Numbered from the stretch's first letter, positions 9,535 through 18,560 are shown. The stretch: 64,000 nt of DNA from Pseudomonadota bacterium (GCA_023458595.1 JAEWYT010000189.1:1-64000); one strand, 5' to 3'. Translations and numbers: made by a program. The notes: generated from the letters alone by a model not told the origin.

Positions 9535-10491
9535 TTGCAAAAGGTTTTGATTACCGGCGGCGGCGGTTTCATCGGAACGCATCTGGCCGAACGGCTGTCC
9601 GGAAACGCGGACCTCGTCCTGTTCGACAGCGGCCGGCGGGATTCGCTCGTGCATGTTCCCGAGCTCGGCCGTCATCCTCGAGTTAACGTCGTCTCCGGAG
9701 ACGTTCTCGATCGCGATTCCATCGCCAGTGCGCTCGACGGAGTCGATACGGTTCTTCACCTGGCGGCAATCGCGGGAGTGAGCAGCTATTATCAGGAATC
9801 GCTGAAGACCCTTCAGGTCAACATTCTCGGGACCGTGAATCTTCTCGAAGAGTGCGCAAAGCGAGGCGTCGAGAGGTTCGTCGGCTTTTCCACGAGCGAG
9901 ATCTTCGGCTCGGACGCCCTTTGGGTCGACGAGGAGCGCCCGGCAGCGATAGGCTCGTCGTCGGAACGACGCTGGGTCTACGCGGCGAGCAAGCTCGCGA
10001 GCGAGCAGTTCACCTTCCGATACGCCGAGCAATATGGAATGGCGGCGACGATCGTGAGGCCGTTCAACATCTACGGCCCCCGGCAAACCGGAGAGGGTGC
10101 CATCAGCAACTTCCTGGCCGCGGCCGTGGAGGGCCGGCCGCTCAAGGTCTACGGCGACGGCAGCCCCCTGCGCGCGTGGTGTTACGTTTCAGACATGGTC
10201 GATGCCGTCGAGGCGATCCTGCACAGAACAGGGGATACCGCGGGCAAGGCATTCAATATCGGCAACCCTCGTGAGGTAGAGACGACGCTCGGGCTGGCGC
10301 GACGTGTCACGCGTTTGGTACCGGGCTCGCGTATCGAGTTCGAACACGTCGACCGAGCCGAGGTGCGCGCCCGGATCCCGGTCGTAACTCGCGCCCGCGA
10401 GTTGCTGGGGTTCGAGCCGAAGGTCGACCTGGACGAAGGTCTGGCAAGGACCAGGGATTGGGTGCAGTCGCTGAAGGATACCGCAAGATGA
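9535..10491 (+). CDS. NAD-dependent sugar epimerase/dehydratase, TTG start
   Basis: A 318-residue extended SDR. The start is taken as the TTG at 9535, which follows GGGAG with a six-base spacing and places the Rossmann motif GGGGFIGTH right at the N-terminus (residues about 8-16), as is normal. A longer GTG start at 9469 would add 22 residues with no family match. HLAAIAG, the intact YAASK active site, and VRPFNIYGPRQ are present. It resembles UDP-glucose/glucuronate 4-epimerases and dTDP-glucose dehydratases. The stop overlaps the next ATG (ATGA), which links it to the dehydrogenase. Confidence 0.8.
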   Translation: MQKVLITGGGGFIGTHLAERLSGNADLVLFDSGRRDSLVHVPELGRHPRVNVVSGDVLDRDSIASALDGVDTVLHLAAIAGVSSYYQESLKTLQVNILGTVNLLEECAKRGVERFVGFSTSEIFGSDALWVDEERPAAIGSSSERRWVYAASKLASEQFTFRYAEQYGMAATIVRPFNIYGPRQTGEGAISNFLAAAVEGRPLKVYGDGSPLRAWCYVSDMVDAVEAILHRTGDTAGKAFNIGNPREVETTLGLARRVTRLVPGSRIEFEHVDRAEVRARIPVVTRARELLGFEPKVDLDEGLARTRDWVQSLKDTAR

Positions 10492-11807
10492 ACGTTGTAG
10501 TCGTTGGCGCGGGGAAGATGGGGCTGCCGCTGGCATGCCAGATCGCATCTCAGGGCGCCACGGTGGTCGCCTGCGATGTGCGGCAAGCCGTGGTGGACGA
10601 AATCAACAGGGGCGTATGCCCGATCGACGAGCCCGGTGTGCCGGAACTGCTCGAGTCGGCAGTGAAGGCGGGGCGACTGAGTGCGACGACCGATACTCCC
10701 GCCGCGGTGGCGGAAGCCGACGTTGTCCTGGTCATCGTGCCGGCGCTTCTCACAGACGACAACGACGCCGACCTTTCCATCCTGACCTCCGTCTCCGAGC
10801 AGGTCGCGGGCGCGATGCGCCGCGGCACGCTGGTCTCCTACGAGACGACCGTGCCGATCGGAACGACCCGGCGCGTATTTATGCCGATACTCGAACGCTC
10901 GGGGCTCACCGCCGGGAGCGACTTCGACCTCGCGTACTCCCCCGAGCGCGTGAAGAGCAATCTCGTTTTGAAGCATTTGACCCAGACTCCGAAAATCGTC
11001 GGCGGCGTGACGCCGGCTGCCGCCGAACGTGCCGTCGAGTTCTACGGACGCTACCTCAGGGCCCCCGTGGAGAACGTCGGTCCGCTTGAGGCCGCCGAAA
11101 TGGTCAAGGTCGCGGGAATGATCTATCGCGACGTCAACATAGCCCTGGCGAACGAGATGGCTCGGTATGCGGAGGCCGTCGGCGTGGATTTCTGGCGCGT
11201 CATCGAGTGCGCGAACACGGACGGCGAGGCCTACATACTGCAGCCGGGCATCGGCGTCGGAGGGCACTGCACACCCGTATACCCCTACTTCATGATTCGG
11301 GACGCGCAGCGTCACGGAACCCCCGTGACGCTGGCGGAGCGCAGTCGCCAGATAAACGATACGCAGGTCGCCCACCTGCTCGACCGACTGGAGCGCGCGT
11401 ACGGAGACCTTGCCGGCAAGAACGTCATGATCCTGGGGCTGGCGTTCAGACCTCGCGTGAAGGAAGTCATTCTGTCGCCGGCATTCCTGCTCAGGCGTGA
11501 ACTCGAACAGAGAGGCGCGACGGTTACCCTCGACGATCCGCTCTATTCGGACGCGGAGATAGAGCGTCAGGGATTTGTGCCGGCCCATATCGGTGAACGA
11601 TCAGGTGCCGATGTGGTCATCCTGAACACAGCTCACCCGGAGTACATCGACCTTGATTTCGAACGGCTCGCGCAGAACGGCGTGAAGGCCGTCGTCGACG
11701 GGCGTGGCTTGTGGGACGCCGCCCGCATACGAGCGGCCGGTTTGAGGTACGTCGGTGTGGGATCGCCCGAGGATGCCCCGTCCCGGGTACAAGAGCCGGC
11801 CGCCTAG
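10488..11807 (+). CDS. UDP-sugar 6-dehydrogenase (UDP-GlcNAc/UDP-ManNAc dehydrogenase family)
   Basis: A 439-residue nucleotide-sugar dehydrogenase with the Rossmann motif GAGKMG near residue 7, and the catalytic GVGGHC with Cys at about 261. It shares less obvious similarity with the WecC-type enzyme at 96-1355, so the locus has two different dehydrogenases. This one is a candidate for the UDP-GlcNAc 6-dehydrogenase (WbpA step) that would feed the WbpB/E/D-like enzymes at 4170-6840, but UDP-glucose or UDP-ManNAc cannot be excluded from sequence alone. It is translationally coupled to the epimerase at 9535. Confidence 0.82.
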   Translation: MNVVVVGAGKMGLPLACQIASQGATVVACDVRQAVVDEINRGVCPIDEPGVPELLESAVKAGRLSATTDTPAAVAEADVVLVIVPALLTDDNDADLSILTSVSEQVAGAMRRGTLVSYETTVPIGTTRRVFMPILERSGLTAGSDFDLAYSPERVKSNLVLKHLTQTPKIVGGVTPAAAERAVEFYGRYLRAPVENVGPLEAAEMVKVAGMIYRDVNIALANEMARYAEAVGVDFWRVIECANTDGEAYILQPGIGVGGHCTPVYPYFMIRDAQRHGTPVTLAERSRQINDTQVAHLLDRLERAYGDLAGKNVMILGLAFRPRVKEVILSPAFLLRRELEQRGATVTLDDPLYSDAEIERQGFVPAHIGERSGADVVILNTAHPEYIDLDFERLAQNGVKAVVDGRGLWDAARIRAAGLRYVGVGSPEDAPSRVQEPAA

Positions 11808-11934
11808 AGCTCGCCGAAGAACGGGCGATACCGGCGGAATCCGGCCACTGACCGGCGCCATTCCACCGCGTATCCGCGCTCCGGCGAAAACGCGACGGTA
11901 TCTCGCTTCAAATCACAGGAAAGCCGAAAAACGA

Positions 11935-11962
11935 ATGCGGCCGACCCGGAGGTCGGCCGCAT
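11935..11962 (-). terminator. rho-independent terminator between convergent genes
   Basis: A perfect 12-bp stem with a 4-base loop. On the minus strand it is followed by TTCGTTTTTC, so it ends transcription of the Hint-domain gene. On the plus strand the T-run is weaker, but the hairpin could also serve the dehydrogenase transcript ending at 11807. Confidence 0.8.
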
Positions 11963-12004
11963 CTTGTTCTTCCAGCCTGCGAGCGTCGGCGCTATCGCAG
12001 TCTT

Positions 12005-12928
12005 CTAGGCCGCGAGCGCCGGCGCCATCGCGCGGGCCCGGGCGGCGAGCCGCCGATTGACCTTCTGGATCGGGTCGCGCACGTCGACGAAGTTCGAAGC
12101 GCCGAGACGGGCCAGTGCCGCCAGGTGCGACCGCCCGCCCGAGTACCACACGCGCGGAGCGCAGGGCGTCATGTCGACGGCATCTGCTCCGACGAGGCGC
12201 TCGTACTCGGCGAAGTTCGAGAAGTACTCGTGGTCGCCCGCCTTCAGCAGGAGCGTCTCGGCGGCCACGCCCTCGGCCAGGATCACGTCGTGGCTGTCGA
12301 GGAGGATGTGGAAGTACTCGACCGCAGCCGCATCCTCCGGCAAGGCGGCGACGATGGTGACGCCGTTGACGAGGTCTTTCGCCGGCATCAGGTGGCCGTC
12401 GAAATAGAGGAAGTGCCACGGAGAAACGTAGAGATCACGGTACGGCACGCCGTCGGCGATCGCCGACCGCGCGATCCGGATCGGCTTGATGTCGGCCGGC
12501 CAGTCGCGACCGCTCGACCGGAAGGACCTGCGACCGATCCACTTGATCGGCGCACGACCGCCGTCGAGCGTCTGAACCAGGTCGCCGGCCTTCAGCGCCT
12601 CGACAGCGACTTCGCCACGGTCGGTGAGCACATGCGTGCCGCGCAGGAAGCACTGGACGGCTCCGCCACCGCCGCCCCCACCACCGCCGGCGCCGCCGGC
12701 ACCGCCGCCAGCTCCTCCGCCGCCGCCTCCGCCACCGCCGCCACCGGGAAGGTGACCCGTTCCCTGGAACGACTTGCTGATCCCGCCCGATTTGGCCGAG
12801 GCAGACGTCGTCTGAGCAATTCCCGCCACTGCGGCCAGCGCTGCGATCCGCGCGCCCGCCGAAGAAACTGCGGCGATGAAATGCCGGCGAGCCGGATTGC
12901 TGATTTTTTCGGGAGTCTTGTCAGACAT
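12005..12928 (-). CDS. Tat-exported, glycine-rich Hint-domain protein
   Basis: A 307-residue protein. The N-terminus has a twin-arginine motif (ARRHFIAA) before a hydrophobic Ala-rich stretch ending near TSASAKS, consistent with Tat export. Residues 62-89 are almost only glycine with a few alanines. A Hint domain of the kind found in alphaproteobacterial exported proteins starts at Cys93 (CFLRGTHVLT) and contains VEALKAGDLVQT, a PIKWIGRR stretch and SPWHFLYFDGHL. Hint domains self-cleave through the N-terminal Cys or Ser. Here there is little sequence after the domain, so it would release or modify the glycine-rich piece rather than splice. No partner gene is obvious. It is divergent from the beta-propeller gene. 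Confidence 0.72.
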   Translation of the reverse strand: MSDKTPEKISNPARRHFIAAVSSAGARIAALAAVAGIAQTTSASAKSGGISKSFQGTGHLPGGGGGGGGGGGAGGGAGGAGGGGGGGGGAVQCFLRGTHVLTDRGEVAVEALKAGDLVQTLDGGRAPIKWIGRRSFRSSGRDWPADIKPIRIARSAIADGVPYRDLYVSPWHFLYFDGHLMPAKDLVNGVTIVAALPEDAAAVEYFHILLDSHDVILAEGVAAETLLLKAGDHEYFSNFAEYERLVGADAVDMTPCAPRVWYSGGRSHLAALARLGASNFVDVRDPIQKVNRRLAARARAMAPALAA

Positions 12929-13551
12929 CGTCGAAATCCCCGCTTCAAGGTTGCCGTATCTGTTCGACCATTAAACTTGGATTCGCGTCCAATAGCGCTC
13001 GGGACTTAGGTGTAGTTTCGCGTTTTTTTCACACCATCTAAGGACTACTCCAAATGGTACGCATGCGTTGCGGGAGCGTACCGATTCGGATGAAGTAGCC
13101 GCAATTAGGCGTAATTGGCTACTCCCATGGGAGCATCCACTTAGATCGCGTTAACTTTGCCTCATGGTTAATTCCGCGGCTTTCTTAGGTGTCGAAAGAG
13201 ATACATATTCAAATTTTGCACTTCGAGAACCGGTCACCGATGATGAAAATATGATCACTCTCCTAGGGAAATACCGGCACCCGCGTTGTTAATGAGTCAA
13301 TTTTTGGCCCCAACCTTACCTTCTTTTCATCCCTATTGTCTCTCCATGCTCCAAGTCCGTCGCCGAAGGTCCTGCGTGCCGTTGGCGGCCGCCGACATCC
13401 GGTAAGAGCGCGCGAGCGGCTTTGCGATGGCGCGTTCGCTCTTCCAGCGCGCGATCCGGGCGAGCGAAAGCCGGGACTGCAGCGGCGGCCTCCGAAGCGC
13501 TTCATCGCCCGGACCTTCCGATACGAACGCGCACGTCGACAAGGAGGCCAC
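12929..13551. other. divergent intergenic region with inverted repeats
   Basis: About 620 bases between two divergent genes for exported proteins. The middle is AT-rich (about 12990-13330) against the high-GC background, as expected for promoters. It contains a near-perfect inverted repeat at 13095-13122 (GTAGCC ... GGCTAC with AATTA/TAATT inner arms) followed at once by the 12-bp palindrome CTCCCATGGGAG at 13122-13133. These may be operators. From about 13340 to 13540 the DNA is GC-rich and untranslated as far as I can tell, leaving a long leader before the AAGGAGG of the propeller gene. Confidence 0.5.
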
Positions 13552-15540
13552 ATGTTCCTTTTCCCTTCGCGTGCTTCGGCGGGATTTGCCCGTCGACAGC
13601 ACAGGGTGGCGTCCGCGGTCCTGATTGCGGCCGCCGGCGGGGCCCTCTGGCCATTGCCGGCCCCGGCGGACGTCGTGGCTCCGGCGCAGTCCGTCGCCTA
13701 TCAGAGCACGGTGGCGAACGTGAAGGGCCTGCAGATGACGGTCTGGACGAAGCCCGTGCAAAGCGGCGGTGCGGCACGTATCGCATCGGCAGGCGGAAAC
13801 GTCTGGTTCGTCGAACTGAATACGGGCGCGATCGTCCGGTTCAGCCCTTCAGGCGTCGCGGACACGTTCACGATCCCCGGCTCGCGATTTCGCGTGCAGG
13901 CGGTCGCCGCGGGCCCGAACAACGACGTCTGGTTCACCGGCTACAACAAGGGCGTCGTCGGCCGCACGACCGCGGGCGGAAACATCCAGCTGTTCCCGGC
14001 CGGGCTGTCGAAGCCGCAGGCGCAGGACATGACGTTGGGGCTCGACGGCAATCTTTGGTTCGTGACGAATGCCGGCAGGCTCGGCCGCACCACGCCGGGC
14101 GGAGAGACGAAGTACTTTCCGATCAGAACCGGCAAGAAGAAACTGTCCGCACTCGCCGTCGGCGGCGACGGCAACATCTGGTTCGTCGAGCAGTCCAAGA
14201 AACAGAGGAAGAAGCTGTCCGCGAAGCAGAAAAGGAAGCTGCAGCGGCGGACGAAGAACCTCGCGCGCATGACGGCGTCCGGGCAGGTCCGCGAATTTCG
14301 ATCCGGATCCGGACTGCGCGGCAGCTTCGGAATCACCACGGGACCCGATGGCCGCATCTGGTTCTGCGATCCGGAACGGAAGCGCATCGGCAGCGTCGAC
14401 GTGTCGGGTCGCGGCCTGAAGTTCTTCAAGGCGGGATTGACCGGCACCCCGATCAGCATAATCGCCGGGCCCGACAACCAGCTGTATTTCGGCGAGAAGG
14501 AAGGGCGGATCGGGAGGATTTCGGTCTCGGGGAAGATCACGGAGTTCCCGATCCCGGGCGCAGGCGGCACCGCGGGGTTTCCGGTGCAGGGCCTGACCGT
14601 CGGTCCGGACGGCGACATATGGTTCGTCAACAACCGGAAATCGCAGGTCGGGAAGCTCCGGCTCTCGACCACCAGCGTCGATTGCGTGAACGAGGTCTGG
14701 GACAATCTCGAAGTATGCGGCTGGCCCGGACCTGCGAACACCGGCTATCCGGCCGGCACCCAGTTGCGCAGCACTCCGAGCCGCACAATCACCGCCGACA
14801 ATACCGTCATCGATGGCGAGAAGATCACCGGCGGACTGGTCATCGACGCCAGGAACGTCACGGTCAGGAACAGCTGGATCATCGAAAGCAGCGGCGGCGC
14901 CAACGGCAGCGGCGTCATCAAGATCGCGCCGGGTGCGAGCGCGACCATCCTGCGCACCACGCTCGACGGCAGCGACGCCACGCACGCGGGCATCTGGTAC
15001 GAAGGCGCGTCGCTGGTGGCGCGCGGCAACAACATCTTCGGCATCAACGACGGAATATTCAGCTGGGACGCCGACAATTTCACTATCGAGGACAACTACC
15101 TCCACGACTTCACCACCAAGGCCGGCAACGGACACGTCGACGGATTCCAGACCGAGGGGGCATCGAACGGCATAATCCGGCACAACGTCTTCGACGTGGA
15201 GCAGGACCAGACGTCGGCCGTGGCGGTCTGGAACGGCCGCCGAAACAGCAGCAATATCCTGATCGAGAACAATCTGATGGCCGGGGGCGGCTTCACGGTC
15301 TACGCGGAGGACTACAGCCCCTCCGAAGCGAACCCGCAGGGCGGATACTCCGTCACGAACATCCGGATCCTGAACAACAAGTTCTCCAACGCGCGCTATC
15401 CTTGCGTCGGAAACTGGGGCGTCTGGTTTCCGCGGGGCGCTCCGACGGACGGATGGCGGCGTTCCGGCAATGTCGTGCTCGAGACGCAGCAGAACATCGA
15501 TTCGACGAATCCGATCGTGGGCGGCTGGGAGTGCCGCTGA
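13552..15540 (+). CDS. secreted Vgb-like beta-propeller fused to a right-handed beta-helix
   Basis: A 662-residue protein starting at an ATG with a strong AAGGAGG. Residues 1-40 form a signal peptide (hydrophobic VLIAAAGGALWPLPAPA). Residues about 60-380 contain seven or so repeats ending in NVWFVE, DVWFTG, NLWFVT, NIWFVE, RIWFCD and DIWFVN, the pattern of virginiamycin B lyase-like propellers (streptogramin lyase/NHL type). A short Lys/Arg-rich insert sits near residue 225. From about 410 on, repeats such as NVTVRNSWI, FTIEDNYLHDF, GIIRHNVFD and NILIENNLMA form a parallel beta-helix of the pectate-lyase-like type. A carbohydrate-binding or lyase role outside the cell is plausible next to a polysaccharide locus, but no catalytic residues could be assigned. 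Confidence 0.72.
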   Translation: MFLFPSRASAGFARRQHRVASAVLIAAAGGALWPLPAPADVVAPAQSVAYQSTVANVKGLQMTVWTKPVQSGGAARIASAGGNVWFVELNTGAIVRFSPSGVADTFTIPGSRFRVQAVAAGPNNDVWFTGYNKGVVGRTTAGGNIQLFPAGLSKPQAQDMTLGLDGNLWFVTNAGRLGRTTPGGETKYFPIRTGKKKLSALAVGGDGNIWFVEQSKKQRKKLSAKQKRKLQRRTKNLARMTASGQVREFRSGSGLRGSFGITTGPDGRIWFCDPERKRIGSVDVSGRGLKFFKAGLTGTPISIIAGPDNQLYFGEKEGRIGRISVSGKITEFPIPGAGGTAGFPVQGLTVGPDGDIWFVNNRKSQVGKLRLSTTSVDCVNEVWDNLEVCGWPGPANTGYPAGTQLRSTPSRTITADNTVIDGEKITGGLVIDARNVTVRNSWIIESSGGANGSGVIKIAPGASATILRTTLDGSDATHAGIWYEGASLVARGNNIFGINDGIFSWDADNFTIEDNYLHDFTTKAGNGHVDGFQTEGASNGIIRHNVFDVEQDQTSAVAVWNGRRNSSNILIENNLMAGGGFTVYAEDYSPSEANPQGGYSVTNIRILNNKFSNARYPCVGNWGVWFPRGAPTDGWRRSGNVVLETQQNIDSTNPIVGGWECR

Positions 15541-15579
15541 TACGGCCGGGCGGCACGACGGCCGGTCCGGCGCCGGCGG

Positions 15580-16602
15580 CTACTCGGCCGCCGCCAGACG
15601 GGCGGCTGGCTCGTAACGGGCCCAGGCCGGCCGCTTGAACAGGAATCCGAGCCTGGTGCCGCGCACGGCCCAGAACAGCACGAGCGAGCCGATGATGGCG
15701 GCGAACGTGACGATCAGCGACATCGTCCCGACGTCGCCGACGATCCCGGTTTTCAGCAGCAGGATACGCGTGGACGCCATCGGCAGGAAAAAGGCGAGGA
15801 AGATGACGATCGAGTTCTCGCCGCAGTAGCGCAGCGGTTGCGAGAGCCGGGTCCGCGTCAGCAGGACGGCCATGGACACCACCGCCAGAGCGCCGATCGC
15901 CCCGAGCGCCAGGCTGAAACCCGGGTTCCCGGCCACGCCCGCGTAGACGAGACCGCCGTTCACCAGGGCCCACACGGCCAGTCCCGCTGCCGCGATGCCC
16001 GGGTGCTCGCCGACCCGCTCGGCGAAAGCGAAGACCGCCGGGGCGAAGGCGTAGCCCGCATAGAAGAAGACGAAACGGATGGCGAATTCGTCGAGGACGA
16101 TCGATCCGGTGCCGACGGCGGTCGACTGCAGTATCGCCGCCGGAATCAGGACGATCGCCGGGTGCACCGAGCGCAGGAGCTTCGTGACGACGAAGAATAT
16201 CGGCAGCAGGTAGATGAACCACAGCGCGCCGAACGGCTGCACGAGCGCGTACAGGAAATCGCCCGGTATGTCGGAGATGCCGGTCTTGACCCCAGTCTTC
16301 AACCCGACCTGGATCCCCATCCAGAGCACGTAGAAATACGCGAAATGGAGGACCTTCCGGTCGAAGTATTCCGGCCACGGCCTGTCGATCCGGCGGCTCA
16401 GGAACAGCCCGGCTATCAGGAAGAAGTCGGGCATGCGGAACGGCCTGGCGAACTCGACGACCGGATGCAGCCAGCCCTGGACGCCGGTCGCTTCTTCGAC
16501 GCCCCCGGTCGAATGCAGCATGACGACCATGAAAATGCAGAAGCCCTTGCCGATATCGACCCAGTCGACACGTTTTGCCTTTTGGGGCATTGGGACCGGC
16601 AC
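15580..16602 (-). CDS. membrane acyltransferase, acyltransferase-3 family
   Basis: A 340-residue integral membrane protein with about ten hydrophobic helices. The N-terminal pattern RVDWVDIGKGFCIFMVVMLH and the later FRMPDFFLIAGLFLSRR are typical of the acyltransferase-3 family, whose members acetylate or succinylate extracellular sugars, usually with the first-helix His (in MLHS) as a key residue. Its position near the polysaccharide genes suggests it decorates the polymer. It stands alone, with its stop 40 bases from the stop of the convergent propeller gene. I see no clear terminator between them. Confidence 0.8.
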   Translation of the reverse strand: MPVPMPQKAKRVDWVDIGKGFCIFMVVMLHSTGGVEEATGVQGWLHPVVEFARPFRMPDFFLIAGLFLSRRIDRPWPEYFDRKVLHFAYFYVLWMGIQVGLKTGVKTGISDIPGDFLYALVQPFGALWFIYLLPIFFVVTKLLRSVHPAIVLIPAAILQSTAVGTGSIVLDEFAIRFVFFYAGYAFAPAVFAFAERVGEHPGIAAAGLAVWALVNGGLVYAGVAGNPGFSLALGAIGALAVVSMAVLLTRTRLSQPLRYCGENSIVIFLAFFLPMASTRILLLKTGIVGDVGTMSLIVTFAAIIGSLVLFWAVRGTRLGFLFKRPAWARYEPAARLAAAE

Positions 16603-16870
16603 GGATTTGCTCCGTTCTTCGATATACTGGCTGCGCGTGGCCGCAATTCGCCCGTGACGAACGTCCCCCGACGAACATCCACCGCCGGCGCCTGGCGGCG
16701 GGCTTCGCGTCCAAGCGGATTCGATCAGATCAAATGAGTCCGGCGCGGCCGGCGCAACCGCGCCGAAAGGACAAAGCCGTACGCCGAATGGACGTGGCCG
16801 ACATGGCTTCGTTCACCCCCGGGTCGGTCGAGGCTTCCGGGCGTCTGGCGCGGTCGCGGACCGCCCCGGC

Positions 16871-16951
16871 TCAACGCGAGATATAGGCGACCGCGAGGAT
16901 GATCGTCGTCGAGACGATGATCAGGATCCAGTTCCGGGTCCGTTTGTCCAT
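16871..16951 (-). CDS. possible 26-residue single-span membrane peptide
   Basis: A short frame reading MDKRTRNWILIIVSTTIILA and ending VAYISR: a basic N-terminus, one strongly hydrophobic helix and a basic end, as expected for a small inner-membrane protein. GGAG stands just upstream, although only two bases before the ATG, which is close. It lies 21 bases downstream of the aldehyde dehydrogenase stop on the same strand, so it could be its last operon gene. Nothing is known about its role; a chance frame cannot be excluded. Confidence 0.4.
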   Translation of the reverse strand: MDKRTRNWILIIVSTTIILAVAYISR

Positions 16952-16972
16952 CGCTCCGGCCCAGCAGGCGGC

Positions 16973-18409
16973 TCAGGCGAGCGTATAGGCCGTCTTGACG
17001 GTCGTGTAGAACTCGCGGGCGTAGGCGCCCTGCTCGCGCGGACCGTGCGAGGAGCCCTTACGGCCGCCGAAGGGCACGTGATAGTCGACACCCGCCGTCG
17101 GCAGATTGACCATCACCATGCCGGCCTCGGAATTGCGCTTGAAATGGGAGGCGGCCTTGAGCGAGGTCGTGCAGATGCCGGACGACAGGCCGAACTGGGT
17201 GTCGTTGGCCACTTTCAGCGCCTCGTCGTAGTCGGCGACCTCGATGACGCTGGCGACGGGGCCGAAGATCTCCTCGCGGCTCGTGCGCATGTCGTTGCTC
17301 GCCCCGACGAGCAGCGCCGGCGAAAGATAGAAGCCCTCGGTCTCGCGGTTGAGGCGTTCGCCGCCGAGCACGTCGCAGCCTTCTTCCTTCGCGAGCGCGA
17401 TGTAGCGCAGGTCCTGGTCGAGTTGGCCCTGGTCGACGACCGGGCCGATCTCGGTATGCGGTTTCAGGGCGTTGTCGACCTTGAGGCTCTTCACCTTGTC
17501 GGTCATCGCGGCGACGAACCTGTCGTGGATGCCCTTGGTCACGATCAGGCGCGAGGACGCCGTGCAGCGCTGGCCCGTCGAGAAGAAGGCGCCGTTCACC
17601 GCGCTCGACACGGCGATGTCGAGATCGGCGTCGTCGAGCACGACGAGCGGGTTCTTGCCACCCATCTCCATCTGCAGCTTCTTGCCGGATTCGGCGCAGG
17701 CGAGCGCGATGCGCCGCCCCGTCGAGACGGAACCGGTGAAGGAGATCGCGTTGACGTCGGGCGAACCAAGCATCGCCTCGCCGACCACCGAGCCGCGGCC
17801 CATGACCAGATTGAAGACGCCGGCGGGAATGCCGCAATCGTCGAGGATCTCCGCGATCGCATGGGCGCAGCCCGGCACCAGGTCGGCGGGCTTGAAGACC
17901 ACCGTGTTGCCGTAGGCGAGCGCCGGGGCGATCTTCCATGCCGGGATCGCGATCGGGAAGTTCCACGGCGTGATCAGACCGACGACGCCGACGCCCTCGC
18001 GCGTGATCTCCACGCCGACGCCGGGACGCACCGAGGGGACCACTTCGCCGCCGATCCGCAGCGCTTCGCCCGCGAAGAACTTGAAGATCTGTCCGGCGCG
18101 CGCCGCCTCGCCGATGCCTTCCGGCAGGGTCTTGCCCTCCTCGCGCGAGAGCAGCGTTCCAAGCCGCTCCTTCTCGGCGAGGATTCGGGTGCCGGCCGCG
18201 TCGAGGATCTCGAAGCGCTGCTGCGGGGTCGAGCGCGACCAGCCGTGGAAGGCCTGCTTCGCCGCGGCGACCGCGGACGCGGCCTCCGCCGCCGTGGCGC
18301 GGGCGTACTCGCCGACCACGTCGGAAAGATCGGACGGATTGACGTTGGGCGCGTATTCGCCGCCCTTCACCCATTCGCCGTCGATCAGATTGTCGTGCCG
18401 CTCGGCCAT
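16973..18409 (-). CDS. NAD(P)-dependent aldehyde dehydrogenase (ketoglutarate-semialdehyde/succinate-semialdehyde-like)
   Basis: A 478-residue classical aldehyde dehydrogenase. It shows PWNFPIAIPAWKIAPAL, the catalytic Glu in EMGGKNP, the nucleophilic Cys in TGQRCTASSR and the late EEIFGPVASV. The start at 18409 follows GGGGAGA and gives the usual N-terminus (NLIDGEW). The closest type by eye is alpha-ketoglutarate semialdehyde (2,5-dioxovalerate) dehydrogenase, used in sugar-acid breakdown, but the substrate of this family is hard to predict. It is of the hydrolytic kind and differs from the CoA-acylating-type enzyme in the microcompartment operon at 54729. Confidence 0.85.
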   Translation of the reverse strand: MAERHDNLIDGEWVKGGEYAPNVNPSDLSDVVGEYARATAAEAASAVAAAKQAFHGWSRSTPQQRFEILDAAGTRILAEKERLGTLLSREEGKTLPEGIGEAARAGQIFKFFAGEALRIGGEVVPSVRPGVGVEITREGVGVVGLITPWNFPIAIPAWKIAPALAYGNTVVFKPADLVPGCAHAIAEILDDCGIPAGVFNLVMGRGSVVGEAMLGSPDVNAISFTGSVSTGRRIALACAESGKKLQMEMGGKNPLVVLDDADLDIAVSSAVNGAFFSTGQRCTASSRLIVTKGIHDRFVAAMTDKVKSLKVDNALKPHTEIGPVVDQGQLDQDLRYIALAKEEGCDVLGGERLNRETEGFYLSPALLVGASNDMRTSREEIFGPVASVIEVADYDEALKVANDTQFGLSSGICTTSLKAASHFKRNSEAGMVMVNLPTAGVDYHVPFGGRKGSSHGPREQGAYAREFYTTVKTAYTLA

Positions 18410-18560
18410 CGCCGTCTCCCCTGGAACCGTTCTGTTGTCGAAACTCCGCCGTGCAAAAAGCCGCAAGGGCCGCCCCCGGTCAATGGGATTTGTACGACAA
18501 TTGGCCGCTTCATCGCCCTTCCCGCGAGAAAAACAGACTTGACGCACAGACCCGCGCAAC

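Noticed and set aside
12660..12750. GCC-rich repetitive stretch that could be taken for a DNA repeat or CRISPR-like array
   Set aside because: It is the glycine codon run of the Hint-domain protein; there are no regular spacers.
13151..13171. TTAA ... TTAA pair resembling a CtrA site
   Set aside because: Spacing is 13 bases instead of the 7 needed for the CtrA box.
16973..18409. Second microcompartment aldehyde dehydrogenase
   Set aside because: It has the hydrolytic-type Glu and Cys motifs, lies 36 kb away and has no shell genes near it.
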